Part shown: positions 1-7,158 of the stretch, piece after piece
Layout of the letters: every line of letters starts with the position of its first letter
How positions within the stretch are numbered: position 1 is the stretch's first letter
Source of the DNA: an uncultured Campylobacter sp.
GTDB lineage: Bacteria > Campylobacterota > Campylobacteria > Campylobacterales > Campylobacteraceae
Length of the DNA stretch: 16,452 nt
Reading direction: 5' to 3'
NCBI RefSeq assembly: GCF_938045775.1
Contig: NZ_CALIBH010000019.1
Coordinates: 1-16,452 of the forward strand
The notes under the pieces: model-generated
The model's input: the letters and a program-made list of their open reading frames with translations, nothing else
Told to the model about the DNA's origin: nothing
Databases searched by the model: none
Made by a program: the position numbers and the translations under genes

Positions 1-1192
1 TCGTCTCGACGATACCGTAATCGAAGCGAAAGGCGGTTTTAATGAGATCCTCGCCGTAGCCGGTAACGCCGCTGCCCTTGATCTTGATGCGGCCCTCGCA
101 AAGATCGTATAGCTCCTTAAGACGCGGCAGCAGGATATCGACCGGATCGCCTTTATTGGAGGAGTAAAATTTATACAATAGTTCGTAGTTTGCGCCCATC
201 AACACGACCTTGATCGTAGTGCTGCCGCAATCCACGCCCAAATACGCGTCTCCGCTGTAGGTGTGGATATCCACCTTAGGCACGCTCGCGCGGGCGTGGC
301 GAGCGGTGAACTCGTCAAATTCCGCTCTGTCTTTGAAAAGCGGCGGCTCGGCTTCCAGCGCGGTTCTGTCGGGCTCCTTTTTTAAAAGCGTGATCGTCTC
401 CTCTAGATTTAACATCTCGCCCATATCTTTTGCGTACAGCGCACTGCCGTAAGCCACAAAGTAAGGCGCGATATCGGGAAAGGTCGCGGTTTCGTCGGTG
501 AGCTTTAGCACCTCTTTAAAGCGTTTCTGAAGGCCTTTTAGGAAAAACAACGGACCGCCCAAGAATAGGATATTGCCCTTGACCTCGCGACCCTGCGCAA
601 GCCCTGAGATCGTCTGCTCGACGACCGCGGCGTAGATACTAGCGCAAATATCCTCTTTTCTAACGCCTTGATTTAGTAGCGGCTGAATGTCGCTTTTAGC
701 AAATACGCCACAACGTGAGGCGATCGGGTAAATTTTATTAGCCGCAAAGCTTAGGCGGTCGAGCTCCGTGATATCCAGATGCAAAAGGTTGGTCATCTGA
801 TCGATAAATGCGCCGGTGCCGCCCGCGCATGAGCCGTTCATACGCTCTTCAAGTCCGCCCGTGAGAAATAAAATTTTAGCATCCTCACCGCCGAGCTCGA
901 TTACGACGTCGGTCTTTGGAAACATCCGCTTGACGCCGAGCGAGGTAGCGAAAACCTCTTGGACGAACGGAATTTTGCAATTTTTGGCGATACCCATGCC
1001 TGCCGAACCCGCTATGGCGACGCTGAATTGCTCGCCTGCATAGGTTTTTTGGATTTGCAAAATTTTATCCAGCACCAGCTCTTTGGGCTTTGCTAAATGC
1101 CGCTCGTAGCTCTTGCTTAAAATTTCATATTTTTCGTTTAAAACTACCGTTTTAACAGTGGTTGATCCTACGTCAATGCCTAAAAAAATCAC
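1..1192 (-). CDS. 2-hydroxyacyl-CoA dehydratase activase-like protein, large two-module form (3' part outside window)
   Basis: The 397 visible residues contain two ASKHA-type ATPase starts: GIDVGSTTVK at about residues 5-14 and GVDCGSTTIK at about 319-328. Module 1 carries GSCAGGTGAF (120-129) and SRCGVFAKSD (159-168). Cys122 and Cys161 sit where the activator (HgdC/FldI/BadF-BadG type) binds its [4Fe-4S] cluster at the subunit interface. Known activators use ATP to push one electron into a 2-hydroxyacyl-CoA dehydratase or benzoyl-CoA reductase. Proteins with two such modules in tandem are usually very long and carry a further dehydratase-related part, which would lie beyond the left edge. 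The start is GTG at 1192-1190: a TAA lies in frame 9 codons upstream, the ATG two bases earlier reads straight into TGA, and AAAGAG lies just upstream as a weak ribosome site. The actual substrate in this organism is unknown. Confidence 0.85.
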   Translation of the reverse strand, partial: MIFLGIDVGSTTVKTVVLNEKYEILSKSYERHLAKPKELVLDKILQIQKTYAGEQFSVAIAGSAGMGIAKNCKIPFVQEVFATSLGVKRMFPKTDVVIELGGEDAKILFLTGGLEERMNGSCAGGTGAFIDQMTNLLHLDITELDRLSFAANKIYPIASRCGVFAKSDIQPLLNQGVRKEDICASIYAAVVEQTISGLAQGREVKGNILFLGGPLFFLKGLQKRFKEVLKLTDETATFPDIAPYFVAYGSALYAKDMGEMLNLEETITLLKKEPDRTALEAEPPLFKDRAEFDEFTARHARASVPKVDIHTYSGDAYLGVDCGSTTIKVVLMGANYELLYKFYSSNKGDPVDILLPRLKELYDLCEGRIKIKGSGVTGYGEDLIKTAFRFDYGIVET

Positions 1193-1486
1193 ATCTCGCT
1201 CTTTACTGAATAAATTTTACTCGGCCAAATTCTCGAATTTAGCGCGAGTTTTCTAAATTAAAATTTGCATTTTATAGTAATATTTTTAAACGCAAATAAA
1301 ATCAGGATATATTTTATCTTTGTTCTATCAGAAAAGACGATTTTTAGGCGATTTAAAATTAAAAATTTTAATGGAAAAGTTGTAAAATTTTAGATTTAAT
1401 GCGAGTAGATTTTGCGCGAAATTTTTTAAAACCTCGCGCATTATAAAAGGGGCGCTTTTTGAATTAGGAAGCGTAAATTTAAAGGA
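1193..1486. other. AT-rich spacer between rplS and the activase gene
   Basis: No convincing gene is visible in these 294 bases. Two inverted repeats lie on the rplS side. One is TGCGCGA/TCGCGCA at 1413-1419 and 1434-1440, with no T-run on either strand. The other is CGCTT/AAGCG at 1453-1457 and 1469-1473; read on the minus strand it is followed by CCCCTTTTAT and could be a weak terminator for the rplS operon. The rest is A/T-rich sequence with short self-complementary words, such as the 15-base palindrome-like stretch around 1357-1371. The promoter of the activase gene must lie here or further upstream. Confidence 0.5.
1269..1276 (-). promoter_or_regulatory. candidate -10 element for the activase gene
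   Basis: On the minus strand this reads TATAAAAT, close to the sigma-70 -10 consensus, about 75 bases upstream of the GTG start in a run of A/T-rich blocks. Campylobacter promoters rarely have a clear -35 box and none is obvious here. The site is a guess based on sequence similarity only. Confidence 0.3.
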
Positions 1487-1843
1487 TTATTTTCGAAGCT
1501 CTTTGATTTTAGCCGCTTTACCGCGTCTGTCGCGTAGGTAAAATAGCTTCGCGCGGCGAACGCGCCCTTTTCTTAGAACCTCGATACTTTCGATGCTTTC
1601 GCTGTAGATCGGGAAAATTCTCTCTACGCCGACGCTATTTGCGCCGATCTTGCGGATGATAAAGGTCTCGCTTACGCCGTTTCCGCGACGCGCAATGCAG
1701 GTGCCTTCAAAATTTTGAATTCTGCTCTTATCGCCCTCTTTAATCCTGATGGCTACCTTTAAGGTGTCGCCGGCACGGAAATCAGGCACACTTTTGCTTG
1801 TGATCTGAGCGTCCTCAAACGCTTGGATATATTTGTTTTTCAT
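1487..1843 (-). CDS. rplS: 50S ribosomal protein L19
   Basis: A 118-residue protein of normal L19 length. It has the family's N-terminal KYIQAFEDAQ-like helix, the F.AGDTLKVAIRIKEGDKSRIQNFEG core and the RKGRVRRAKLFYLRDRRGKAAKIKE basic C-terminus that contacts rRNA at the 30S/50S interface. The start ATG overlaps the trmD stop as ATGA (1840-1843), so translation is probably coupled to trmD; AAGGA lies about 7 bases upstream of the ATG, inside trmD. It is the last gene of the rpsP-khpA-rimM-trmD-rplS group, the common bacterial arrangement with khpA inserted. Confidence 0.98.
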   Translation of the reverse strand: MKNKYIQAFEDAQITSKSVPDFRAGDTLKVAIRIKEGDKSRIQNFEGTCIARRGNGVSETFIIRKIGANSVGVERIFPIYSESIESIEVLRKGRVRRAKLFYLRDRRGKAAKIKELRK

Positions 1844-2541
1844 AAATTTCCTTTATTTCTGGCGATCTTTCGGTACATATCCGGGCGGAAGAACCTCGTT
1901 TTGCATAGCGCCATTTGATTTTTTAAGCTGCGCATTTTAGCGTGATTACCCTTTAAAAACTCTGAAACTATAGGTAAATTTTCAAAAACATCAGGCTTTG
2001 CGAACGCGGGCGCCTCTAAAATTCCGCCTTCAAAGCTTTCTTCGACAAGGGAGCTTTCGTTACCCAGAACACCCTTTATGTTGCGGCTTATAGCATCACA
2101 CATACAAAGCGCACCGAGCTCACCGCCGGTAAGGATAAAATCGCCGATGCAAAAAATTTCATCTACATATCTTTCGACTATGCGCTCATCAATCCCCTCA
2201 TAGCGCCCGCAGATAAAGCATAGGCTCTCTTCACTGCTTAGGCGCTTGGCGTCGTTTTGATTAAATTTTTTACCGGCGGGCGAGAGGTAGATAAACTTGG
2301 CATTTTTAAATTTAACTCTTACGTGTTCGATCGCCCCGGCAAGCGGCTCCGTGCCGATCAAAAGCCCCGCACCGCCGCCGATCATATAATCATCTACCTT
2401 TTTATACCGATTTGCCGTGAAATTTCTCGGGTTAAAAAAATGCGTCGAGATTATTTTCTTATCGACCGCGCGCTTTAAAATAGAGTCCTCAAAATACGGC
2501 GCGATGAGATTTTCAAACAGCGAAACGAAGATAAAATTCAT
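1840..2541 (-). CDS. trmD: tRNA (guanine-N1-)-methyltransferase
   Basis: TrmD methylates G37 next to the anticodon of tRNAs reading CNN/CGG-type codons and so prevents +1 frameshifting. The 233 residues show the SPOUT trefoil-knot AdoMet site: GGGAGLLIG (56-64), YLSPAGKKF (85-93), CGRYEGIDER (111-120) and IGDFILTGGEL (132-142). The C-terminal part, with GNHAKMRSLKNQMA followed by RFFRPDMYRK, matches the tRNA-binding domain. It overlaps rimM by 4 bases upstream and rplS by 4 bases downstream, consistent with translational coupling. Length is normal for the family and no key residue is missing. Confidence 0.97.
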   Translation of the reverse strand: MNFIFVSLFENLIAPYFEDSILKRAVDKKIISTHFFNPRNFTANRYKKVDDYMIGGGAGLLIGTEPLAGAIEHVRVKFKNAKFIYLSPAGKKFNQNDAKRLSSEESLCFICGRYEGIDERIVERYVDEIFCIGDFILTGGELGALCMCDAISRNIKGVLGNESSLVEESFEGGILEAPAFAKPDVFENLPIVSEFLKGNHAKMRSLKNQMALCKTRFFRPDMYRKIARNKGNL

Positions 2542-3068
2542 GAGTTTTCCAAAATCGCGCGCGCATTTTGTGTAAAAATTTTACGCTCGCTAAGCGAAAT
2601 TTCTTTCACATAGGCGTCCACGTATGGGATAAAAAATTCTTTCGGCAAAGCCTGTGAGATTAAGCTTTCATCCGTTTCTACCTCAAAAAGATAGCCGCTT
2701 CCGATCTGCGATATGTCCTTTACGCGCCCTAAAATCGCGCCGTCTTCGTAAATTTCAAGCCCGATAATATCGAAATAGAAAAACTCGCCCTTTTGCAATT
2801 TGCAAAATTTCCGCGTGTCCTCTTTGCTTCGGTAAAGGATTTGGTTAGTTAAATTTGCCGCCGTTTCTACGCTTTCGTAATTTTTAAAAATAGCGCTAGA
2901 ATTTGCGCCACTAAAGGATAGAATTTCTAAAATTTCGCCGTTTCGCAGATGAAATTTGGCGCCTTTTTTAAACTGAGAGGGGAAGTCGCTGCGATCAAAA
3001 ATTTTAACCGCGCCCTTTAAGCCGATAGTCCGACCGAGCTTTGCGACCTCCAAAAGATCATCAGGCAT
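2538..3068 (-). CDS. rimM: 16S rRNA processing / 30S maturation protein RimM
   Basis: RimM binds ribosomal protein S19 and helps assemble the head of the 30S subunit. The 176-residue protein has the N-terminal RimM beta-barrel (LEVAKLGRTIGLKGAVKIF, residues about 6-24) and a C-terminal PRC-barrel (about 95-170; GEFFYFDIIGLEIY, LPKEFFIPYVDAYV). The start ATG lies inside the last codons of khpA (8-base overlap, ATGCCTGA) and its TGA overlaps the trmD ATG, so it sits in a run of coupled genes. The sequence is diverged from enterobacterial RimM, but position and domain pattern make the call secure. Confidence 0.94.
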   Translation of the reverse strand: MPDDLLEVAKLGRTIGLKGAVKIFDRSDFPSQFKKGAKFHLRNGEILEILSFSGANSSAIFKNYESVETAANLTNQILYRSKEDTRKFCKLQKGEFFYFDIIGLEIYEDGAILGRVKDISQIGSGYLFEVETDESLISQALPKEFFIPYVDAYVKEISLSERKIFTQNARAILENS

Positions 3069-3303
3069 CTTTGGCTTTGACGGTAATTTTATAATTGATC
3101 GGATCTTTTGCTTTATAGCCGATGATGACGGTCTTTATGGCGTTTATCATTTTGCCGTCCTTGCCGATGAGTTTGCCTGTATCGGCCTTGTCGGCATAGA
3201 CGATGATCTCGGTAAAGTTTTCACCAACCCGCTTTTGCGAAGAAACGGACTGCGGATAGTCGGCGATCAACTTTGCGTATTCTTTTATAAAATTTTCTAC
3301 CAT
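3061..3303 (-). CDS. khpA: KH-domain RNA-binding protein KhpA (YlqC family)
   Basis: A single-domain KH protein of 80 residues. The KH GXXG loop is GKDG (47-50), inside DTGKLIGKDGKMINAIKTV, preceded by a beta-strand region and followed by a short C-terminal strand (YKITVKAKD). KhpA is a small RNA chaperone, known in Gram-positives to pair with KhpB; the gene lies between rpsP and rimM in many bacteria. It starts one base after the rpsP stop (TAA-A-ATG) and overlaps rimM by 8 bases. No strong ribosome site of its own is visible, so translation probably depends on rpsP. Confidence 0.92.
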   Translation of the reverse strand: MVENFIKEYAKLIADYPQSVSSQKRVGENFTEIIVYADKADTGKLIGKDGKMINAIKTVIIGYKAKDPINYKITVKAKDA

Positions 3304-3304
3304 T

Positions 3305-3535
3305 TTATTTGCTTGTGATTTGAGCGACCCTATCGCTTAACTTCGCGCCTACGCTCTTCCAGTATGCCAAACGCTCCGCGTCGAATTTGATATTATCGCC
3401 ATCTTTTAGCGGATTGTAAAAGCCGATCGTCTCGATGAAGCCGCCGTCGCGTCTTTTCCTACTATCCGTTACCACGATGCGATAAAAAGGCTGCTTCTTT
3501 CTTCCGATTCTTGTAAGCCTAACAACTGTTGCCAT
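3305..3535 (-). CDS. rpsP: 30S ribosomal protein S16
   Basis: The 76 residues contain the S16 signature VVRLTRIGRKKQPFYRIVV at the N-terminus, then DSRKRRDGGFIETIGFYNP, ending near ...LSDRVAQITSK. Length is typical of short S16 proteins. A strong ribosome site, GGAG with a 6-base A-rich spacer, precedes the ATG at 3535. It is the first gene of the ribosomal sub-operon. The 78-base gap to ffh upstream holds a set of perfect inverted repeats, described separately, that may regulate this gene. Confidence 0.98.
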   Translation of the reverse strand: MATVVRLTRIGRKKQPFYRIVVTDSRKRRDGGFIETIGFYNPLKDGDNIKFDAERLAYWKSVGAKLSDRVAQITSK

Positions 3536-3555
3536 TTTTTCTCCTTAAATTTTTG

Positions 3556-3599
3556 TAAGTTTTAGAACTTGCAGATGGCTAAAACTTAAACATCTGCAA
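3556..3599 (-). promoter_or_regulatory. mutually exclusive hairpins in the rpsP leader (possible attenuator or protein-binding leader)
   Basis: On the minus strand, reading toward rpsP, four arms occur in the order 1-2-1'-2'. Arm 1 is TTGCAGATG (3599-3591), arm 2 is TAAGTTTTAG (3588-3579), arm 1' is CATCTGCAA (3577-3569) and arm 2' is CTAAAACTTA (3565-3556). Pairs 1:1' (9 bp) and 2:2' (10 bp) are both perfect with 13-base loops. They interleave, so they cannot easily form together: the 2-base linker between arms 1 and 2 is too short for a normal pseudoknot. Arm 2' ends about 20 bases before the rpsP ATG, close to the ribosome site. The structure is seen; the regulatory role is inference. Confidence 0.5.
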
Positions 3600-3603
3600 A
3601 CTC

Positions 3604-3624
3604 TACCGAGAAATTATCTCGGTA
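3604..3624 (-). terminator. hairpin spanning the ffh stop codon
   Basis: A perfect 8-bp inverted repeat, TACCGAGA at 3604-3611 and TCTCGGTA at 3617-3624, has a 5-base loop that holds the ffh TAA. No clear U-run follows on the minus strand (GAGTTTGC comes next), so it may slow or partly stop transcription, or protect the 3' end, rather than act as a full terminator. It lies directly upstream of the rpsP leader hairpins. Confidence 0.4.
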
Positions 3625-4954
3625 AATTTTGCCTTTGAGCGATTGAGGCAAGCCCCTGCATGCCGCCCTTGCCCGAAAATTTCTTCGCAAGCTTCGAAGC
3701 GCCCGCGAACTGCTTTAAGAAGCGGTTCACCTCCACCTGCGAAAGCCCCGCGCCGGCAGCAAGTCTGCGCTTACGCGAATTATTAAGCAGATCCGGATTT
3801 TCGCGCTCTTTCGGCGTCATAGAGCTGATCATCGCTTTGATATGAAGTATCTCTTTGGAGTTTTCCAAATCGATATCTTTTATCTTATTTGCCATGCCGG
3901 AAAGCCCCGGGATCATGCCGATCAAATTTTTCATATTGCCGAGCTTTTTCACGCTTTCGAGCTGATTTACGAAATCGTTGAAATTAAACTCGCCCTTTTT
4001 GATCTTTTTGTTCAAAGCTTTGGCTTCTCTTTCGTCGAAGACGGCGCTTGTTTTCTCGGCTAACGTCGCCAAATCACCCTCACCCATAATGCGACCGGTG
4101 ATTCTATCAGGTATAAAGCCCTCCAGATCGGCAACCTTCTCGCCAGTTCCGATAAAGCGAAGCGGGATGCCCAGCTGCTGCGCGATACCAAGAGCTACGC
4201 CACCTTTGGTATCGGCGTCAAATTTGCTTAAGATCACGCCCGTAAGGCCTAAAATTTCATCAAATTTAGCGGCCGTTTTAATGCCGTCTTGACCGCTCAT
4301 AGCGTCCGCTACGTAAAAAATTTCATGCGGATTTAGGGCTTTTTTCATCTCCGCAAGCTGTTCCATAAGCGCCTCGTCTATCGCAAGACGTCCCGCCGTA
4401 TCTACGAGCAGTACGTCATAAAGCCCGCTTTTAGCCTTGCTTAGCGCTTTTTCGGCAACCTTTAGCGGATCGCTCTCGCCCTCGATGAAAAACAGCTCGA
4501 TCTCATTCGCTTCGCACAGCTGACGGAGCTGCTCGACCGCGGCTAGGCGCTGCAAGTCGCACGCTGCGACCAAGACCTTTTTTTTACGAAGTTTCAGATA
4601 GTTTGCAAGTTTTATCGTGCTTGTAGATTTTCCGCTTCCTTGAAGTCCCGTCATCAAAGCTACCGTAGGAGGCGTACTAGCGAATACAAATCCCTGGCTG
4701 CTGCCTCTAGACGCCGTTAAAATTTTAGTCAAATTTGTCTTGATGGACTGCAAAAACGGCTTCTGTCCTATCGTACCGATACGAAGATCAGCTTCGACAA
4801 GCGCCAAAAAATCCTTTACGACCTTGTGGTGCACGTCGGCCTTTAAAAGCGCCTTTTTTAGCGTCTCCAAGGCGTTTTTTAAAGCTTTTTCGTCATCGAT
4901 TGTTTTTAATTTATTGACCGCGTTTTTAAACGACTCGCTTATAATCTCAAACAC
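3614..4954 (-). CDS. ffh: signal recognition particle protein Ffh (SRP54)
   Basis: This is the GTPase of SRP, which with 4.5S RNA and FtsY delivers nascent membrane proteins to the translocon. The 446 residues follow the family layout. The N domain is about 1-90. In the G domain the P-loop is GLQGSGKS (103-110), the G3 motif DTAGR (185-189), the G4 motif SKFD (243-246) and IGTGEKVADLEGF closes it (268-280). The M domain from about 300 contains the RNA-binding RKRRLAAGAGLSQVEVNRF (394-412). The start is GTG at 4954, with AAGGGA about 6 bases upstream. It lies 66 bases after the RluA-type gene and 78 before rpsP, with a hairpin over its stop codon. Confidence 0.98.
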   Translation of the reverse strand: MFEIISESFKNAVNKLKTIDDEKALKNALETLKKALLKADVHHKVVKDFLALVEADLRIGTIGQKPFLQSIKTNLTKILTASRGSSQGFVFASTPPTVALMTGLQGSGKSTSTIKLANYLKLRKKKVLVAACDLQRLAAVEQLRQLCEANEIELFFIEGESDPLKVAEKALSKAKSGLYDVLLVDTAGRLAIDEALMEQLAEMKKALNPHEIFYVADAMSGQDGIKTAAKFDEILGLTGVILSKFDADTKGGVALGIAQQLGIPLRFIGTGEKVADLEGFIPDRITGRIMGEGDLATLAEKTSAVFDEREAKALNKKIKKGEFNFNDFVNQLESVKKLGNMKNLIGMIPGLSGMANKIKDIDLENSKEILHIKAMISSMTPKERENPDLLNNSRKRRLAAGAGLSQVEVNRFLKQFAGASKLAKKFSGKGGMQGLASIAQRQNLPR

Positions 4955-5020
4955 TTTGATCCCTTATAAAATTTTTAAACTTGCGATGTTACCTAAAATT
5001 AACTTAAAAGCCATTGAATA

Positions 5021-5770
5021 TCAGAGATCCTTAGGAATTTCAAAGCCGAATTCGTTGAAGCTTGTACCTAGCGGAGCTTTAAATTTTAGCCCTAAAATTT
5101 CAGTCTCGTACGAGTGCAGAAACATCCGCTTCGCGCGGCTTTTAGCGTATTTTTCATCGCCTATTACGCCGAATCCCGCATTTGCCAGATGCACGCGGAT
5201 CTGATGCGTCCTGCCCGTCTCGATCCGCACCTTTACGAGCGATTTTTTGCCGCTTATCATCAGCGGATAAACCTCGCTAAATGCGCTCTTACCGTTTGGC
5301 GAAATTTTAGAAAAGGCGCCGCTTCTGGTCTTTATCGTCAAAATGGGCTCGTCAAATTTCATCTCTTCGCTCACGATCCCTTTTACGATCGCGATGTAGC
5401 TTTTTTTCACGCGTAAATTTTTAAACTCCGCAATCGCCGCTTCGCGAAATTCTTCGTTCTTATACAGCAGCACGACGCCGCTGGTTTCCTTATCCAGGCG
5501 GTTTAGAAGCCCGAATTTATAGATTTTTTCCAAATTTTCGCTACTCATAAAGGGCGGCTTATTGACCGCCAAAACGTTCTCATCCTCGTAAATGATCGCG
5601 GGTTTTGCGGGCTTCATCACGCTAAATTTAGTATTTTCGCCGAGCATCTCGCGCGCTAGAGCGATCTTTGCGCCGCGCGCGCTCACAAGCCCCGCGTCGA
5701 TGAGGGCTTTAGCTTCATTGTGCGAGATATTTTCCTGCGCCGCCAGCAGCTTATAGGCTTTTTCTTGCAT
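5021..5770 (-). CDS. RluA-family RNA pseudouridine synthase
   Basis: The 249-residue protein has the catalytic motif NRLDKETSG (90-98), with Asp93 as the expected nucleophile that converts uridine to pseudouridine. An N-terminal S4-like segment (about residues 13-45, ISHNEAKALIDAGLVSARG) precedes it. The RTHQIRVHLANAGFGVIGDEKYA motif near the C-terminus is typical of RluA/RluD enzymes. I choose ATG at 5770, overlapping the waaA stop as TAATG, with AAGGAAAG upstream. A longer in-frame start at 5815 would lie inside waaA and add 15 residues of no family character. The target RNA position (rRNA or tRNA) cannot be read from the sequence; C. jejuni has an enzyme of this family in the same place. 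Confidence 0.92.
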   Translation of the reverse strand: MQEKAYKLLAAQENISHNEAKALIDAGLVSARGAKIALAREMLGENTKFSVMKPAKPAIIYEDENVLAVNKPPFMSSENLEKIYKFGLLNRLDKETSGVVLLYKNEEFREAAIAEFKNLRVKKSYIAIVKGIVSEEMKFDEPILTIKTRSGAFSKISPNGKSAFSEVYPLMISGKKSLVKVRIETGRTHQIRVHLANAGFGVIGDEKYAKSRAKRMFLHSYETEILGLKFKAPLGTSFNEFGFEIPKDL

Positions 5771-7158
5771 TAAATTCTTTCCTTGATTAAATTTTCTATC
5801 TCTTGCAGATCGCAAATTTTATCTATCCGCGTGCCCTTTAGCGGCTCTTTTAAAGCGCTTGAAATTTCGTTCGCCTCGCACAGAGCGATGTTTTGTACGA
5901 GCGCGTACAGCGCCTTTTGATTATGAAAAAATCGCCCGCTGATGATCGGCACGCCGAAGCCCGCCGCCTCGATCGGGCTATGTCCGCCGATATTGCGCAA
6001 AAAACTGCCGCCTAAGATTACAACGTTTGAAATTTTATAAAAGTTTGCCAGCTCACCGAAGGCATCAAGCAAGATAAAATCGCTCCGAAGCCCCGCGCCG
6101 TCGCTAAATCGCTCAAAGCTAAGCCCATGCTCGCGCGCCCAAATCTCACAAATTTCATGTACCTTTTCGAAGCGCTCAGGATGCCTCGGCGCCAGGATGA
6201 TTTTTAGCTTTTGCGGCGTAGTTATTGAAGCTGCCGCGTTCCGTGCGGTAGAATTTAAAGACGCGCCGTTTAAAGGCGCCGTATTCGGCACGGCGAACGA
6301 AACGTCGCTTGAAATCGCCGCATCCAAAGAAGCTGCGTTTAAATTTACCGGCTCGGTCGAGCCCTGCTCGTCGCGAAGCTCGGCCGCAGGCAAGCTCCTA
6401 TCGCCGCGGGCACTCGCTGCGATAGGGTCCTTTTCGGGCACATTTTGCGAACTGCGAAATTTTATAAAATCGTTTAAATTCGATAAAACAAGCTCCTCTT
6501 CGCCCTCGTGAGTGTTTGAGATCGTAAGCACGAAGCTATTTGCGGACGCGGCGGAATAGTCCTTCGTCGCAACGGCGATATTCGCGCTTTTCACGTTGCC
6601 CGCGACCTTTATATTTTTTGCGCCGAGCTCCCGCAGCCGCGCCGCATCAAGCTCGCTTTGCGCAAGCACCAGATCGATATTTTCAAACGCTTTTCGATAA
6701 TAAAACTTAAAGCGCAGATAACTCGCGTACGAGCGGTCGCTTATGCGCGCATTTAGCAGGATCACGTAGCTTCCGCGCGCCTTGGCGGTGCGGATCAAAT
6801 TTAGCCACAGCTCCGCTTCAAAGATCACCAGCACGCGGCTGCCCGCAAGCCAAAACGGAAGCCAATTTTCAAACGGCAGATAGCGAGAGTTCGGCGTGAG
6901 CGCGCGCGCCGCACCGAAGCCCGTCTGCGTGGTCGTGCTAAGCGCGACGCTCTCAAATTTAGAAATTAGCGGCGCAAGAGCGTTTACCTCGCCCAGGCTG
7001 CAAGCGTGAAAATGCACCGCAGCGGGGCTAAATTTAGGGTTTTTGTATAGAAAAAATCGCGCTTTCAGGCTCGTGCGGTATTTTTTTTTAAAGCTTAGGA
7101 TAAAAATAAAAGGCGCAGCTGCAAGCCACGCCAAAAACGCCAAGGCGGTGTAGATCAC
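5770..7158 (-). CDS. waaA: 3-deoxy-D-manno-octulosonic acid (Kdo) transferase with an internal low-complexity insertion
   Basis: WaaA transfers Kdo from CMP-Kdo to lipid A on the inner face of the cytoplasmic membrane, starting the LPS/LOS core. The sequence shows an N-terminal membrane anchor (about 2-22), VHFHACSLGEVNA (48-60), LNARISDRSYASY (135-147), VAGNVKSANIA (185-195), NTHEGEEELV (215-224), ILAPRHPERF (321-330) and GGHSPIEAAGFGVPIISG (391-408), all in WaaA order. At 462 residues it is long. Residues about 235-316, between NLNDFIKF and KLKIILAPRHPERF, are an Ala/Ser/Asn-rich low-complexity stretch with no family counterpart I know. It keeps the frame and interrupts no motif. The start is GTG, overlapping the stop of the zinc-ribbon gene by 4 bases (GTGA). 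Confidence 0.95.
   Translation of the reverse strand: MIYTALAFLAWLAAAPFIFILSFKKKYRTSLKARFFLYKNPKFSPAAVHFHACSLGEVNALAPLISKFESVALSTTTQTGFGAARALTPNSRYLPFENWLPFWLAGSRVLVIFEAELWLNLIRTAKARGSYVILLNARISDRSYASYLRFKFYYRKAFENIDLVLAQSELDAARLRELGAKNIKVAGNVKSANIAVATKDYSAASANSFVLTISNTHEGEEELVLSNLNDFIKFRSSQNVPEKDPIAASARGDRSLPAAELRDEQGSTEPVNLNAASLDAAISSDVSFAVPNTAPLNGASLNSTARNAAASITTPQKLKIILAPRHPERFEKVHEICEIWAREHGLSFERFSDGAGLRSDFILLDAFGELANFYKISNVVILGGSFLRNIGGHSPIEAAGFGVPIISGRFFHNQKALYALVQNIALCEANEISSALKEPLKGTRIDKICDLQEIENLIKERI
6363..6426. repeat. tandem inverted repeats inside the waaA insertion
   Basis: Two inverted repeats lie in the DNA of the WaaA insertion. One is CCTATCGC/GCGATAGG (6397-6404 and 6419-6426, perfect 8 bp, 14-base loop). 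The other is CCTGC/GCAGG (6363-6367 and 6386-6390). They encode the stretch PIAASARGDRSLPAAELRDEQG. A palindromic element read in frame within a coding insertion resembles the idea of in-frame palindromic elements (known from Rickettsia), but no second copy is visible in this window to prove it is mobile. Confidence 0.4.

Noticed and set aside
1413..1440. TGCGCGA/TCGCGCA inverted repeat as terminator of rplS
   Set aside because: It has a 14-base loop and no T-run on either strand, so it is recorded only as a spacer feature.
3556..3599. The rpsP leader arms read as an H-type pseudoknot
   Set aside because: The 2-base linker could not cross a 10-bp stem, so the two stems are more likely alternatives.
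4740..5204. 154-residue plus-strand open frame across the ffh start and the RluA-type gene end
   Set aside because: It is antisense to two conserved genes, and its Ser/Phe/Lys-rich composition is typical of a mirrored frame.
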